In this document: positions 50,240 through 57,789 of the stretch, piece after piece
Position numbering within the stretch: the first letter of the stretch is position 1
Layout: every line of letters starts with the position of its first letter
Origin: Hydrogenophaga sp.
GTDB taxonomy: Bacteria > Pseudomonadota > Gammaproteobacteria > Burkholderiales > Burkholderiaceae_C
Assembly (NCBI RefSeq): GCF_026125825.1
Contig: NZ_JAHCKK010000019.1
Coordinates: forward strand, 1-57,789
Length of the DNA stretch: 57,789 bases
Direction: 5' to 3'
The notes under the pieces: generated by a model
The model's input: only the letters and a program-made list of their open reading frames with translations
What the model was told of the DNA's origin: nothing
Databases searched by the model: none
Program-made: the position numbers and the translations under genes

Positions 50240-50956
50240 TCAATGCGCCCGCAGCTTGGACCGCAGCCGAGCGATCGACTGGCTGTGCAGCTGGCAGATG
50301 CGCGACTCGGTGACGCCGAGCACGGCCGCGATTTCCTTGAGGTTCATGTCGTGCTCGTAGTACATCGACATGATCTGCTGTTCGCGCTCGGGGAGCACCT
50401 TGATGGCCGCCACCAGCGCGGTGCGCATGCGGTGGTCTTGCAGCACGGCCGAGGGATCGGCTTCGTGATCGCCCATGTGGCGGTCCAGGAAGCCGTCTTC
50501 GTCGTCGCTGTTGCCGCTGATGTCCTCCAGGTACACGAGCTGGGTGCCGCGCACCTTGGCCAGCAGGTGCTGGTAGTCGGCCAGGCTCATGCCCATCTCG
50601 GCGGCGATCTCGCTTTCCTTGGGCACGCGGTGCAGCTTCTGCTGCAGGCGGTGCACGGCCTGTTCGATGTCTTTCTGGCTCTTGCGCGAACCGCGCGACA
50701 TCCAGTCGCCTTCGCGCAGCTCGTCGATCATCGCGCCACGGATGCGCTGGCTGGCGAAGGTCTCGAACTGCACGCCCTGGGTGGGCTCGAAGCGCGCGAT
50801 CGCTTCGGTCAGGCCGATCATGCCGACCTGGATCAGGTCGTCGAGCTCCACGCTCGGCGGCAGCTTGGCGATCATGTGGTGAGCGAGGCGGCGCACCAGC
50901 GGGCTGTATTTGCGCAACTGGTCGTCCCGGTTGAGGGTGCCTTTGGCGGTGTACAT
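50240..50956 (-). CDS. fliA: Flagellar sigma-28 factor FliA
   Basis: This 238-residue sigma factor for late flagellar and chemotaxis genes has region 2 (PPSVELDDLIQVGMIGLTEAIARFEPTQGVQFETFASQRIRGAMIDELREGDW), region 3 (KVRGTQLVYLED) and region 4 (VLPEREQQIMSMYYEHDMNLKEIAAVLGVTESRICQLHSQSIARLRSKL). The ATG at 50956 follows TGGAG. It is the last gene of the flhB-A-F-G-fliA run and is held inactive by FlgM. Repeat R8 follows. Confidence 0.97.
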   Translation of the reverse strand: MYTAKGTLNRDDQLRKYSPLVRRLAHHMIAKLPPSVELDDLIQVGMIGLTEAIARFEPTQGVQFETFASQRIRGAMIDELREGDWMSRGSRKSQKDIEQAVHRLQQKLHRVPKESEIAAEMGMSLADYQHLLAKVRGTQLVYLEDISGNSDDEDGFLDRHMGDHEADPSAVLQDHRMRTALVAAIKVLPEREQQIMSMYYEHDMNLKEIAAVLGVTESRICQLHSQSIARLRSKLRAH

Positions 50957-50958
50957 CT

Positions 50959-51747
50959 TCAGCTCCAGAGAGAAGGGGCGGCGGCCGCCGGGCGGGCGGT
51001 GCGCAAGGCACCGGGCACCAGGCCGTGGTAGCCGTGCGCGTGGTTCGGGCGGGGCCGCTCGATCGCGCTCTCCTGCGCGCGCAGCGCCCAGGTGGCCACC
51101 GGCCAGCTGTCCAGCGACAGACCGAGGTGGCGCTGCGCGGTGTCGATCACGGTGTGCACCACGGTCTGCAACGAGGCGGGGGCGCCCGAGGCCAGCGGGG
51201 CGAGCACCGGCGCCAGGCCGGCCGCGTCCAGCAGCTTGACCGCGCCGTAGGCATCGATGCTGGACTGCGGTTGCTCGATCACCGGCACCAGCGCGCGGGC
51301 ACCCAGGCCGTACAGCAGGGCCGCCAGCGAAAAGGCGGGCGCGAACAGCAGCACCACCGCGCCCGAGGCAAAGGGAGTCAGCAGGCGCGAGAGCGCGACC
51401 TCGCTGCCCGCGGCCTGCGCCGTCTCCTGCAGGGCCTGCAGGCCGGCGGCGCCGGGGATCACGAGCCAGTCCGCGCCCTCCATGGGGTGCTCCAGGTGGG
51501 CGATGGAAGGGTCCTGCAGCACGCGCATCAGGCCCAGCTGGGCGCCATCGTGGCGGCTGGCTTCCGAGGCCGTGCCGTCCACGATCACCACCGCGCGGCC
51601 TTCGGCCGTGAGCGCGGTGGCCAGCGTGCAGAGCCATTCGTAGGCGCGTGCGGGCTGCGCCGGACTGGACACCGGCACCAGCACCGGACAGCCCACGGGC
51701 GCTTCGCCCCGCAGTCCGGCGGCCTGATCGAAGCCGGGTTCAAACAT
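50959..51747 (-). CDS. FlhG-like MinD-fold protein lacking a P-loop
   Basis: This 262-residue protein sits where FlhG (FleN/YlxH) is normally found, between flhF and fliA, and overlaps flhF by 8 bp. The order of elements fits a MinD fold (VLVPVSSPAQPARAYEWLCTLATALTAEGRAVVIVDGTASE, then GADWLVIPGAAGLQAL, and a later VIEQPQSSIDAYGAVKLLDAAG helix). The deviant Walker A of FlhG (KGGVGKT-like) is replaced by SPAQPARA, and the switch lysines are not present. It may be a non-catalytic partner of FlhF or an anti-activator working without ATP. An earlier in-frame start inside flhF is unlikely. Confidence 0.75.
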   Translation of the reverse strand: MFEPGFDQAAGLRGEAPVGCPVLVPVSSPAQPARAYEWLCTLATALTAEGRAVVIVDGTASEASRHDGAQLGLMRVLQDPSIAHLEHPMEGADWLVIPGAAGLQALQETAQAAGSEVALSRLLTPFASGAVVLLFAPAFSLAALLYGLGARALVPVIEQPQSSIDAYGAVKLLDAAGLAPVLAPLASGAPASLQTVVHTVIDTAQRHLGLSLDSWPVATWALRAQESAIERPRPNHAHGYHGLVPGALRTARPAAAAPSLWS

Positions 51748-53260
51748 GGGCCGCCCCCAGATCGATGCCACGGCCAGAAGCCTGGGCAAAGAAGAAACCC
51801 ATGTCGGTGGGTTGCGGGTCGTAGGCCGATTTGCCCTGCGTGCCCATGGACAGGCGCACCAGCGAAGCCGCGTCGGCGTTCTGCCAGTCTTCGGGCACGC
51901 GCTGGCCGTTGGCCACGCCGCGCAGCGTCACCTGGTGGCGAATCAGCGCGTCCAGCGCCGGGCCGAGCTTGACGGCCTCGTCCACCTTGGAGAGCACCAC
52001 ACCGTGCAGCGAGCTGGCCTTGAACGAGGTCAGCACCTCGTCGAGCGTGTCGCCCTGCGAGCCGGCGTTGAGCACCAGGGTCTTCTTGACCTTGGGAATG
52101 TCGAGCACGTCGAGCATGTCCTGGATGCGCTGGTCGCGCTGGCCCAGGCCGGCGGTGTCGATGATCACCAGGCGCTTGTTGCCCAGCAGGTTGAGCAGGT
52201 CCTTGAGCGCGGCGCGGTCGTGCGCCAGGTGGGCGACGACCCCCAGCATGCGGCCGAAGGCGCGCAACTGCTCGAAGCCGGAGACGCGGTAGGTGTCCAG
52301 CGTGATCAGGCCCACGCTCCCGGCGCCGTACTGCTTGACGCACTGTGCGGCCAGCTTGGCGGCGGTGGTGGTCTTGCCCACGCCCGTGGCGCCCACCAGC
52401 GAGACCACGCCGCCTTCGTCGCACAGGCCGGCACCCGGCGCCACGACCTTGAGGTTGCGGGTGATCACGTCCATCAGCCAGCGCACCGCCTCGGCGGCGT
52501 TGGCTTCGGCCGGCACCCGCTCGAGCACCGCCCGCGACATCGCGGGCGAGTAACCGGCGCGGATCATCTTGAGCATCAGGTTGGACTGGATCGGGTTCTG
52601 CTTGGACGAACCCAGCCAGGCCAGGGTGTTGAAGCGCTCCTCGATCATGTCCTTGAGCGCCGAGAGCTCCACCGCCATGCGGCTGTCGTCATGGCTGGGA
52701 AAGCGCGTGGACGGCGGCTGCGAGTCTTCCCAGGCCGGCTCGCTGGAGCGGGTGCGGATCGGGACAGGCTTGCGCGCCACGATGGGCTCGGGCTGGTTGA
52801 AGCGCTGCACCGGCACCTCGATCGGCTCGGGCCGGGCCACGATCTGAGGCGCGGCCACCGGGGCGGGCGAGCGGCGCTCGACCGCGGGCGCGGCATCGGC
52901 GGCCACCGCAGGCGTGCCGTTGAGGGCCTCGCGGCGCTTGCGCAGCATGCGTTCGCGGACATAGTCCTGGAACGACAGGGTGCTCATCGCCAGCGTCTCG
53001 GTGTCGCTCTGCACCGACTGCGGTGCGGCCAGCGAGCCGGTGGCCGAGGCCCGGGGGCGCGCAGGCGCGGCGGCGACGGCCGCCGGCGCGGCGTTGGCAT
53101 GGTCGGCCAGCGACGCCAGGCTTTCCTCGGCGGCGGCCATCACCTCGAAACCGTCAGCGGTGTTGCGGGTGGAGAGGATCACGGCGCTGTCGCCAAAGGT
53201 CTTGCGCGCCTTGTTCATGGCTTCGCGGGACGTGGGGGCAATGAAGCGTTGGATGTTCAT
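51740..53260 (-). CDS. flhF: Flagellar placement GTPase FlhF
   Basis: This 506-residue SRP-type GTPase localises the flagellum at the pole. It has a short conserved N-terminus (MNIQRFIAPTSREAMNKARKTFGDSAVILSTR), a long Pro/Ala-rich basic linker (about 60-230), then an NG domain. In the G domain, P-loop VGATGVGKTTTAAKL lies at about residue 290, followed by LITLDTYRVSGFEQLRAFGRMLG, VIIDTAGLGQRDQRI and VLSKVDEAVKLG. The GTPase elements look intact, in contrast to the adjacent FlhG homologue. It overlaps flhA by 4 bp. Confidence 0.95.
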   Translation of the reverse strand: MNIQRFIAPTSREAMNKARKTFGDSAVILSTRNTADGFEVMAAAEESLASLADHANAAPAAVAAAPARPRASATGSLAAPQSVQSDTETLAMSTLSFQDYVRERMLRKRREALNGTPAVAADAAPAVERRSPAPVAAPQIVARPEPIEVPVQRFNQPEPIVARKPVPIRTRSSEPAWEDSQPPSTRFPSHDDSRMAVELSALKDMIEERFNTLAWLGSSKQNPIQSNLMLKMIRAGYSPAMSRAVLERVPAEANAAEAVRWLMDVITRNLKVVAPGAGLCDEGGVVSLVGATGVGKTTTAAKLAAQCVKQYGAGSVGLITLDTYRVSGFEQLRAFGRMLGVVAHLAHDRAALKDLLNLLGNKRLVIIDTAGLGQRDQRIQDMLDVLDIPKVKKTLVLNAGSQGDTLDEVLTSFKASSLHGVVLSKVDEAVKLGPALDALIRHQVTLRGVANGQRVPEDWQNADAASLVRLSMGTQGKSAYDPQPTDMGFFFAQASGRGIDLGAAHV

Positions 53261-55332
53261 GCTGCAAGTTCTCCAAGGATCGGGCCGATGCGGATCAGGT
53301 GGGTTTCAGGTATTTCGCTGTGCGCCAGGACCTGCAGGCGCGGCGCGGCGCGGCGCAGCAGGCGGGACATGGCATTGCGGATGGCGTCGGGCACCAGCAG
53401 GCAGGCGGGCACGCCCTTCTCTTCCTGGCGGTTGGCGATGTCGGTGGCGGATTTGCTCAGCATCTCGGCCACGCCCGGGTCCAGCGCGCCGTTGGCGCTG
53501 CCCGAGAGGGCCTGCATCAGCAGCCGCTCCAGGCCGGGCTCGATGGCGATGACTTCGAGCTCTTTCACCGGGCCGTAGATCTGCTGCACGATGGCCGGCG
53601 AGAGCGCCATGCGCACGCGGCGGGCCAGCTCGGCCGGGTCGGTGGTGTGGGGGGCGTGCTCGGCCAGCGACTCGATGATGGTGCGGATGTCGCGCACATG
53701 CACAGACTCTTCCAGCAGCAGCTGGAGGACTTTCTGGAAGGTGGCAACCGGGACCATTTTGGGCACGACTTCTTCGATCAGTTTGGGGGCCAGGCGGGTG
53801 ACGTGTTCAACCAGGTCCTGGGTCTCCGTCCGGCTCAGCAACTTGGCCGCCTGGACTTGCATCAAGTGTGAAAGATGCGTGGCCAACACGGTCTCGGAAT
53901 CAACCACGGTAAAACCCGCCATTTGCGCGTTCTCGCGCTGCTTTTCGTCGATCCAGTGCGCGGGCAGGCCAAACGCGGGGTCGGTCGTGGGCGTGCCGAT
54001 CAGCGGCGTGCCGATGCCACCCGGGTCGATCGCCAGGAACATGCCCGGGAACACCTCGCCCTCGCCCACCACCACGCCACGCAGGGTGATGCGGTAGGCG
54101 CTGGGGCGCAGTTCCAGGTTGTCGCGCACATGCACCGCCGGCGGCAGGAAACCCACTTCCTGCGCGAACTTCTTGCGCACGCCCTTGATGCGGGTCAGCA
54201 GGTCGCCCTGGCGCGTCTTGTCCACCATGGCGATCAGGCGGTAGCCCAGCTCCAGGCCCAGCAGGTCCACCGGCTGCAGGTCGTCCCACGTGGCCTCGCC
54301 GTCGCCCTGCACGGCCGGCGCCTCGGGCACCGGCGCGGGCTTGGCCTGCTCGCGCGCCACCCAGTAGGCCAGCGCACCGGCGACGGCCGCGAAACTCAGG
54401 AACACCGCGTGCGGCATGCCCGGCACGATGCCCAGCATGAACAGCACGGCCGCGGTGATGCCCAGCACCTTGGGCGAGAGGAACATCTGCTGCATCACCT
54501 GGACGCCCAGGTCTTCGTCCTTGCCCACGCGCGAGACCACCATGGCCGCGGCCACCGAGATCAGCAGCGAGGGGATCTGGGCCACCAGCGCGTCGCCCAC
54601 GGCCAGCAGGATGTAGTTGTCGGCGGCCTGGCCGGCCGACAGGCCGTGCTGCAACACACCGATGATGAAGCCGCCGATGATGTTGATGAACAGGATCAGG
54701 ATGCCGGCGATGGCATCGCCGCGCACGAACTTGGAGGCACCGTCCATGGAGCCGAAGAACTCGGCCTCCTCACCCACCTCGCGGCGGCGGCGCTTGGCTT
54801 CCTTGTCATCGATCAGGCCGGCGTTGAGGTCGGCATCGATCGCCATCTGCTTGCCGGGCATGGCGTCCAGGGTGAAGCGGGCCGAGACTTCGGCAATGCG
54901 CTCCGAGCCTTTGGTGATCACCACGAAGTTGATCACCACCAGGATCGCGAACACGATGAAACCGACCGCGAAGTTGCCGCCGATGAGGAAGTGGCCGAAG
55001 GCCTCGATCACCGCGCCGGCCGCCCCGGGGCCGGTGTGGCCTTCGAGCAGCACCACGCGGGTGGAGGCCACGTTGAGCGAGAGGCGCAGCAGCGTGGTGA
55101 GCAGCAGCACGGTGGGAAACACCGAGAAGTCCAGCGGGCGCTTCATGTAGGCCGCCACCATCATCACCACCAGCGCCAGCGCGATGTTGAGCGTGAAGAA
55201 GGTGTCCAGCAGCCAGGGCGGCAGCGGCAGCACCATCATCGACAGGATGGTGATGACCAGCATCGGTGCGGCCAGGCCGCCGGCCCAGCTGGCGTTGCGG
55301 TTCAACCATTGCTGCAGCGCTTGCAGGTTCAT
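53257..55332 (-). CDS. flhA: Flagellar export gate protein FlhA
   Basis: This 691-residue export-gate protein has eight predicted membrane helices in the N-terminal half (LAAPMLVITILSMMVLPLPPWLLDTFFTLNIALALVVMM is the start). The FHIPEP signature region is AVGFIVFAILVVINFVVITKGSERIAEVSARFTLDAMPGKQMAIDADLNAG, followed by a large cytoplasmic domain that receives chaperone-substrate complexes. It overlaps flhF and flhB by 4 bp each, consistent with coupled translation. Confidence 0.96.
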   Translation of the reverse strand: MNLQALQQWLNRNASWAGGLAAPMLVITILSMMVLPLPPWLLDTFFTLNIALALVVMMVAAYMKRPLDFSVFPTVLLLTTLLRLSLNVASTRVVLLEGHTGPGAAGAVIEAFGHFLIGGNFAVGFIVFAILVVINFVVITKGSERIAEVSARFTLDAMPGKQMAIDADLNAGLIDDKEAKRRRREVGEEAEFFGSMDGASKFVRGDAIAGILILFINIIGGFIIGVLQHGLSAGQAADNYILLAVGDALVAQIPSLLISVAAAMVVSRVGKDEDLGVQVMQQMFLSPKVLGITAAVLFMLGIVPGMPHAVFLSFAAVAGALAYWVAREQAKPAPVPEAPAVQGDGEATWDDLQPVDLLGLELGYRLIAMVDKTRQGDLLTRIKGVRKKFAQEVGFLPPAVHVRDNLELRPSAYRITLRGVVVGEGEVFPGMFLAIDPGGIGTPLIGTPTTDPAFGLPAHWIDEKQRENAQMAGFTVVDSETVLATHLSHLMQVQAAKLLSRTETQDLVEHVTRLAPKLIEEVVPKMVPVATFQKVLQLLLEESVHVRDIRTIIESLAEHAPHTTDPAELARRVRMALSPAIVQQIYGPVKELEVIAIEPGLERLLMQALSGSANGALDPGVAEMLSKSATDIANRQEEKGVPACLLVPDAIRNAMSRLLRRAAPRLQVLAHSEIPETHLIRIGPILGELAA

Positions 55333-56486
55333 TCAGAGGCCTCTTTGGCGGGTTTCTTGAAATGCGGATCGAGCTCGGGCGGCACCAGGGGCTCGGGCTG
55401 CGCCGCGGGCATGGCGCCCTGGCCCTTCATGGCGGCCTTGAGCTGGTACACGTAGGCCAGCACCTGGGCCACGGCGGTGTAGAGCGCCGACGGGATCTCG
55501 TCGTCGATCTCCGCGTGGGCGTACAGCGCGCGCGCCAGCATGGGCGACTGCAGCACCGGCACCTTGTGCGCCTTGGCCACGTCGCGGATCTTCATGGCCA
55601 GCAGGTCCGCGCCCTTGGCGATCACGCGCGGTGCGTTCATGCTGGCGTCGTCGTAGCGGATCGCCACGGCATAGTGGGTCGGGTTCATCACCACCAGGTC
55701 GGCCTTGGGCACGGCGCCCACGCTGTTGCGCTGGGCCATCTCGCGCTGCATCGCGCGGCGCCGGGACTTGAAGTGCGGATCGCCCTCGGCTTCCTTGTGC
55801 TCCTGCTTCACCTCCTGGTGCGACATGCGCATGCGCTGCGCATGCAGGAATTTCTGCGCCGGGAAATCGATCACCGCCACCAGCGCCACCACCATCAGCA
55901 GCAGGCCCACGCCCAGCATGAGCCAGCGGCCGAGCTGGCCCAGGCCCGACTCCAGCGGCTGCATCACCAGCATGGCGAAGTCCTGCACGTGGGACGACAG
56001 GAACTGCCAGGCCACCAGCCCGACGACGGCCGAGATCGCGGCGAGCTTGGCGGTGTCGAACAACTGCTGTTTGGTGAAGAGGCGGCCGATGCCCTTGAGG
56101 GGGTTGACGCGGCTGAGGTCGGGCATGAGCGGCTTGGTGCTCAAGGCCCAGCTGCCGGAGCCGAAGGCCGCGAGCAGCACGATGCCCAGCACGGCCACGC
56201 CCAGCGGCAGATAGAGCATGAGGCCCTGCGCGAAGCCGTCCACCAGGCGCTCGGTGGCGAGTTCGGGCTTGAGCAGGGTCTGGTGGTCAAAGCGCAGCTG
56301 GCCTTGCAGGGCGCTGCGCAGTTTTTCGAAGCCGACCGGGGCCAGCGCGACCAGGACGAGGGCGCCGCCACCCAGCACGGCCAGGTTGGACAGGTCCTTG
56401 GAACGCGGCACCTGGCCATCGTCGCGCGCCTTTTTCAGGCGCTGCGCGGTGGCTGGCAGGTTCTTGTCTTGGGCGGAGGAGTCCAT
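55329..56486 (-). CDS. flhB: Flagellar export switch protein FlhB
   Basis: This 385-residue protein has four membrane helices and a cytoplasmic domain whose NPTH motif (VVMNPTHYAVAIRYD, about residue 268) is the autocleavage site that switches specificity from rod/hook to filament substrates. The N-terminus (DKNLPATAQRLKKARDDGQVPRSKDL) is standard. There is no clear Shine-Dalgarno; instead a near-perfect palindrome lies just upstream of the ATG (56492-56513). Confidence 0.95.
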   Translation of the reverse strand: MDSSAQDKNLPATAQRLKKARDDGQVPRSKDLSNLAVLGGGALVLVALAPVGFEKLRSALQGQLRFDHQTLLKPELATERLVDGFAQGLMLYLPLGVAVLGIVLLAAFGSGSWALSTKPLMPDLSRVNPLKGIGRLFTKQQLFDTAKLAAISAVVGLVAWQFLSSHVQDFAMLVMQPLESGLGQLGRWLMLGVGLLLMVVALVAVIDFPAQKFLHAQRMRMSHQEVKQEHKEAEGDPHFKSRRRAMQREMAQRNSVGAVPKADLVVMNPTHYAVAIRYDDASMNAPRVIAKGADLLAMKIRDVAKAHKVPVLQSPMLARALYAHAEIDDEIPSALYTAVAQVLAYVYQLKAAMKGQGAMPAAQPEPLVPPELDPHFKKPAKEASE

Positions 56487-56491
56487 GGGGC

Positions 56492-56513
56492 GGGTTCACT
56501 GATCGGTGAACCC
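56492..56513 (-). promoter_or_regulatory. Palindrome in the flhB leader
   Basis: GGGTTCAC-TGATCG-GTGAACCC, 8-bp arms, begins 5 nt upstream of the flhB ATG, where a ribosome-binding site would be expected. It could be an operator or an RNA hairpin affecting flhB translation. No sigma-28 motif is seen with it. Confidence 0.5.
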
Positions 56514-56576
56514 GATTCTGGAAGCCACCCGGAAAAACTAAAGGGCGATAAGACGCGGTTGCATGGCGCTTTTCTC

Positions 56577-56655
56577 GCTGCACCGCGGGCCCGGGGGGCG
56601 CCGGGCCACTGGCATTGCGCCCTGCAAGGGCGTGGCGCGAAGCGCCGCGGGGGTC
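56577..56655 (-). repeat. Stop-adjacent GC-rich repeat R9, after cheZ
   Basis: In the cheZ direction it starts at the stop region with GACCCCCGCGGCGC and contains GGCGCGAAGCGCC-like and GGCCCGG/CCGGGCC stems. It is the most degenerate member and lacks the clear two-tier hairpin. Confidence 0.55.
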
Positions 56656-57280
56656 AGAACCCCAAACTGGCCAGCAGGTCGTCGACCTGGGCCTGGCTGC
56701 TCACCACGTCGGTGCGGCCTTCGGCGTTCACCACCGGGCCGGCCAGGGCGGGCTGGTCCACGATGGCATGGTCCTGGCCGGGCTGGCCGCCAGGGGCCGA
56801 TTGCAGCAGCAGGCCAAGGAGCTGTTCTTCTATCGTGCCGGCGAGCTGCACCACACGGCCGATGACCTGGCCGGTGAGGTCGTGGAAATCCTGCGCCATC
56901 ATGATCTCGGTGAGGCGCGCGTCGGACTTGTCGCTCAGGTCCACGATGTCTTTCGACCACTCCAGCAGCTCGGGCATGGCGCGCGCCAGGCCGGGGACGC
57001 GGGAGATGGTGTCGATCAGCTGGCGGCCCCGCTCGGCGATCCTGGCCTGCTCGGCCTTGCCTTCGTCCACGTGGTTGAGCACCTTTTCAGCGGCCTCGCC
57101 CGTCAGCCGCGCGATGTAGGACAGGCGGCTCTGCGCGTCGGGCAGCTGGTCGACCGTGCCCTTGAGCTTGTCGGTGTAGCCCAGCTCCTTGAGCGCGTCG
57201 TGCAGCTGCCGCGTGATCGTGCCGAGTTGGCGGAACATGTCGGGGTTGCCCGACGACGCCGCTTCTTGTTGTTCGTTCAT
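56654..57280 (-). CDS. cheZ: CheY-phosphate phosphatase CheZ
   Basis: This 208-residue helical phosphatase acts on CheY-P to terminate the tumble signal. The long central coiled-coil includes the catalytic segment MAQDFHDLTGQVIGRVVQLAGTIEEQLLGLL with the Asp/Gln pair, and the C-terminal CheY-binding peptide is DDLLASLGF. It is next to cheY, 12 bp downstream. Repeat R9 follows its stop. Confidence 0.95.
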   Translation of the reverse strand: MNEQQEAASSGNPDMFRQLGTITRQLHDALKELGYTDKLKGTVDQLPDAQSRLSYIARLTGEAAEKVLNHVDEGKAEQARIAERGRQLIDTISRVPGLARAMPELLEWSKDIVDLSDKSDARLTEIMMAQDFHDLTGQVIGRVVQLAGTIEEQLLGLLLQSAPGGQPGQDHAIVDQPALAGPVVNAEGRTDVVSSQAQVDDLLASLGF

Positions 57281-57292
57281 GGTGCGGCCCCC

Positions 57293-57679
57293 TTAGATGC
57301 CGAGCTTCTTGAAGATGTTCGCGAGCTTTTCTTCCAGGGTGGCCTTGGTGAAGGGCTTGACGATGTAACCGGCCGCACCGTTCTGCGCCGCCATCACGAT
57401 GTCTTCCTTGCGCGCCTCGGCGGTCACCATCAGCACCGGCAGGTGCTTGAGTTTCTCGTCCTGCTTGATCTGCGCCAGCAGCTCGAAGCCGTTCATGTTG
57501 GGCATGTTGATGTCAGACACCACGAAATTGAAGGCGCCGTTGCGCAGCTTGCTCAGCGCGATCGCGCCGTCTTCGGCCTCGTCGGCATCGGCGTGCCCGA
57601 TCTCCTTGAGCAGGTTTCGCACGATGCGGCGCATGGTGGAGAAGTCGTCAACGATCAGGAATTTCATCGGGGTGGACAT
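57293..57679 (-). CDS. cheY: Chemotaxis response regulator CheY
   Basis: This 128-residue single receiver domain has acidic residues Asp11/Asp12, phosphorylation site Asp56 ([12 protein letters not shown]), a Thr/Ala switch position in VMVTAEA and Lys in [12 protein letters not shown]. It starts [28 protein letters not shown], typical of CheY. GGAGG lies upstream of the start. Confidence 0.97.
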   Translation of the reverse strand: MSTPMKFLIVDDFSTMRRIVRNLLKEIGHADADEAEDGAIALSKLRNGAFNFVVSDINMPNMNGFELLAQIKQDEKLKHLPVLMVTAEARKEDIVMAAQNGAAGYIVKPFTKATLEEKLANIFKKLGI

Positions 57680-57789
57680 GAAAGCCTCCGTGGGAGGAAA
57701 GGATCAGGAAAAACGAGCGGGCCGCGTCAGCCACCGCCCTGTGAAGGAGATTTCGTCACTTGCCCGGAAATCTGAAGCGTGGGCAGGGC
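57680..57789. other. Window edge upstream of cheY, unresolved
   Basis: The last 110 bases contain the cheY ribosome site and, on the minus strand, an open frame from the edge to a stop near 57728. That could be the end of an upstream gene, but the tail is too short and too generic to name. Other frames also stay open part of the way. Confidence 0.4.

Noticed and set aside
28697-56655. The dispersed repeats as a CRISPR array or as ordinary terminators
   Set aside because: They are kilobases apart without spacer periodicity, so not CRISPR. They lack U-tracts and lie inside operons with downstream genes on the same strand, so ordinary intrinsic termination is unlikely.

Overview
The window is GC-rich, densely packed proteobacterial chromosome. 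Two Gram-negative porins, the RpiR-type regulator HexR beside transaldolase, Coq7, a Comamonadaceae-type GC-rich intergenic repeat family, and the fliA-flhG-flhF-flhA-flhB-cheZ-cheY gene order all point to a betaproteobacterium of the order Burkholderiales, most likely a Comamonadaceae member (Hydrogenophaga/Acidovorax-like). The family-level placement is inference. I see no tRNA, rRNA, CRISPR array, prophage or insertion sequence.

Layout. 1-1827: transaldolase (cut by the window edge) divergent from hexR, with a HexR-type operator between them. 1880-10382 (minus): a peptide/opine-type ABC transporter operon, SBP1-permease B-M20 amidohydrolase-SBP2-permease C-ATPase D-ATPase F. It has two substrate-binding proteins, each followed by a strong intergenic hairpin. 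10479-15602: a DUF3047 lipoprotein, a ComEA-like helix-hairpin-helix protein, two paralogous porins with strong terminators, coq7, and an OsmC protein. 15679-18535: a promoter-leader-terminator unit, then ilvA and a divergent CobT homologue that has lost the catalytic glutamate.

18544-30012: a complete type II secretion locus, with gspC divergent from gspGHIJKLMN-DEF; the order is a circular permutation of the usual one. 30015-33671: a 5'-nucleotidase, an SbmA/YddA-like fused ABC exporter or importer, and queC. 33714-47632: flagellar axial genes flgL to flgB (minus), divergent from flgA-flgM-flgN, with an EAL-like/HDOD signalling gene at the end next to flgL. flgM carries a clear sigma-28 promoter. 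47812-50098: small hypothetical proteins, a LysE exporter and a glycolipid-binding-like protein. 50240-57679 (minus): cheY-cheZ-flhB-flhA-flhF-flhG-fliA, the flagellar export gate, placement GTPase, a degenerate FlhG, sigma-28 and chemotaxis genes.

How the genes work together: FlhA/FlhB form the export gate. FlgBCFG/IH/E/KL are rod, rings, hook and junction. FlgD and FlgJ are caps, FlgN is the FlgK/L chaperone, FlgA helps build the P-ring, and FlgM holds FliA until the hook is finished. CheY and CheZ switch the motor. The most unusual feature of the window is a set of nine structured repeat elements. Each lies just after a stop codon in a fixed orientation relative to that gene, and several conserve a long hairpin through compensatory base changes.
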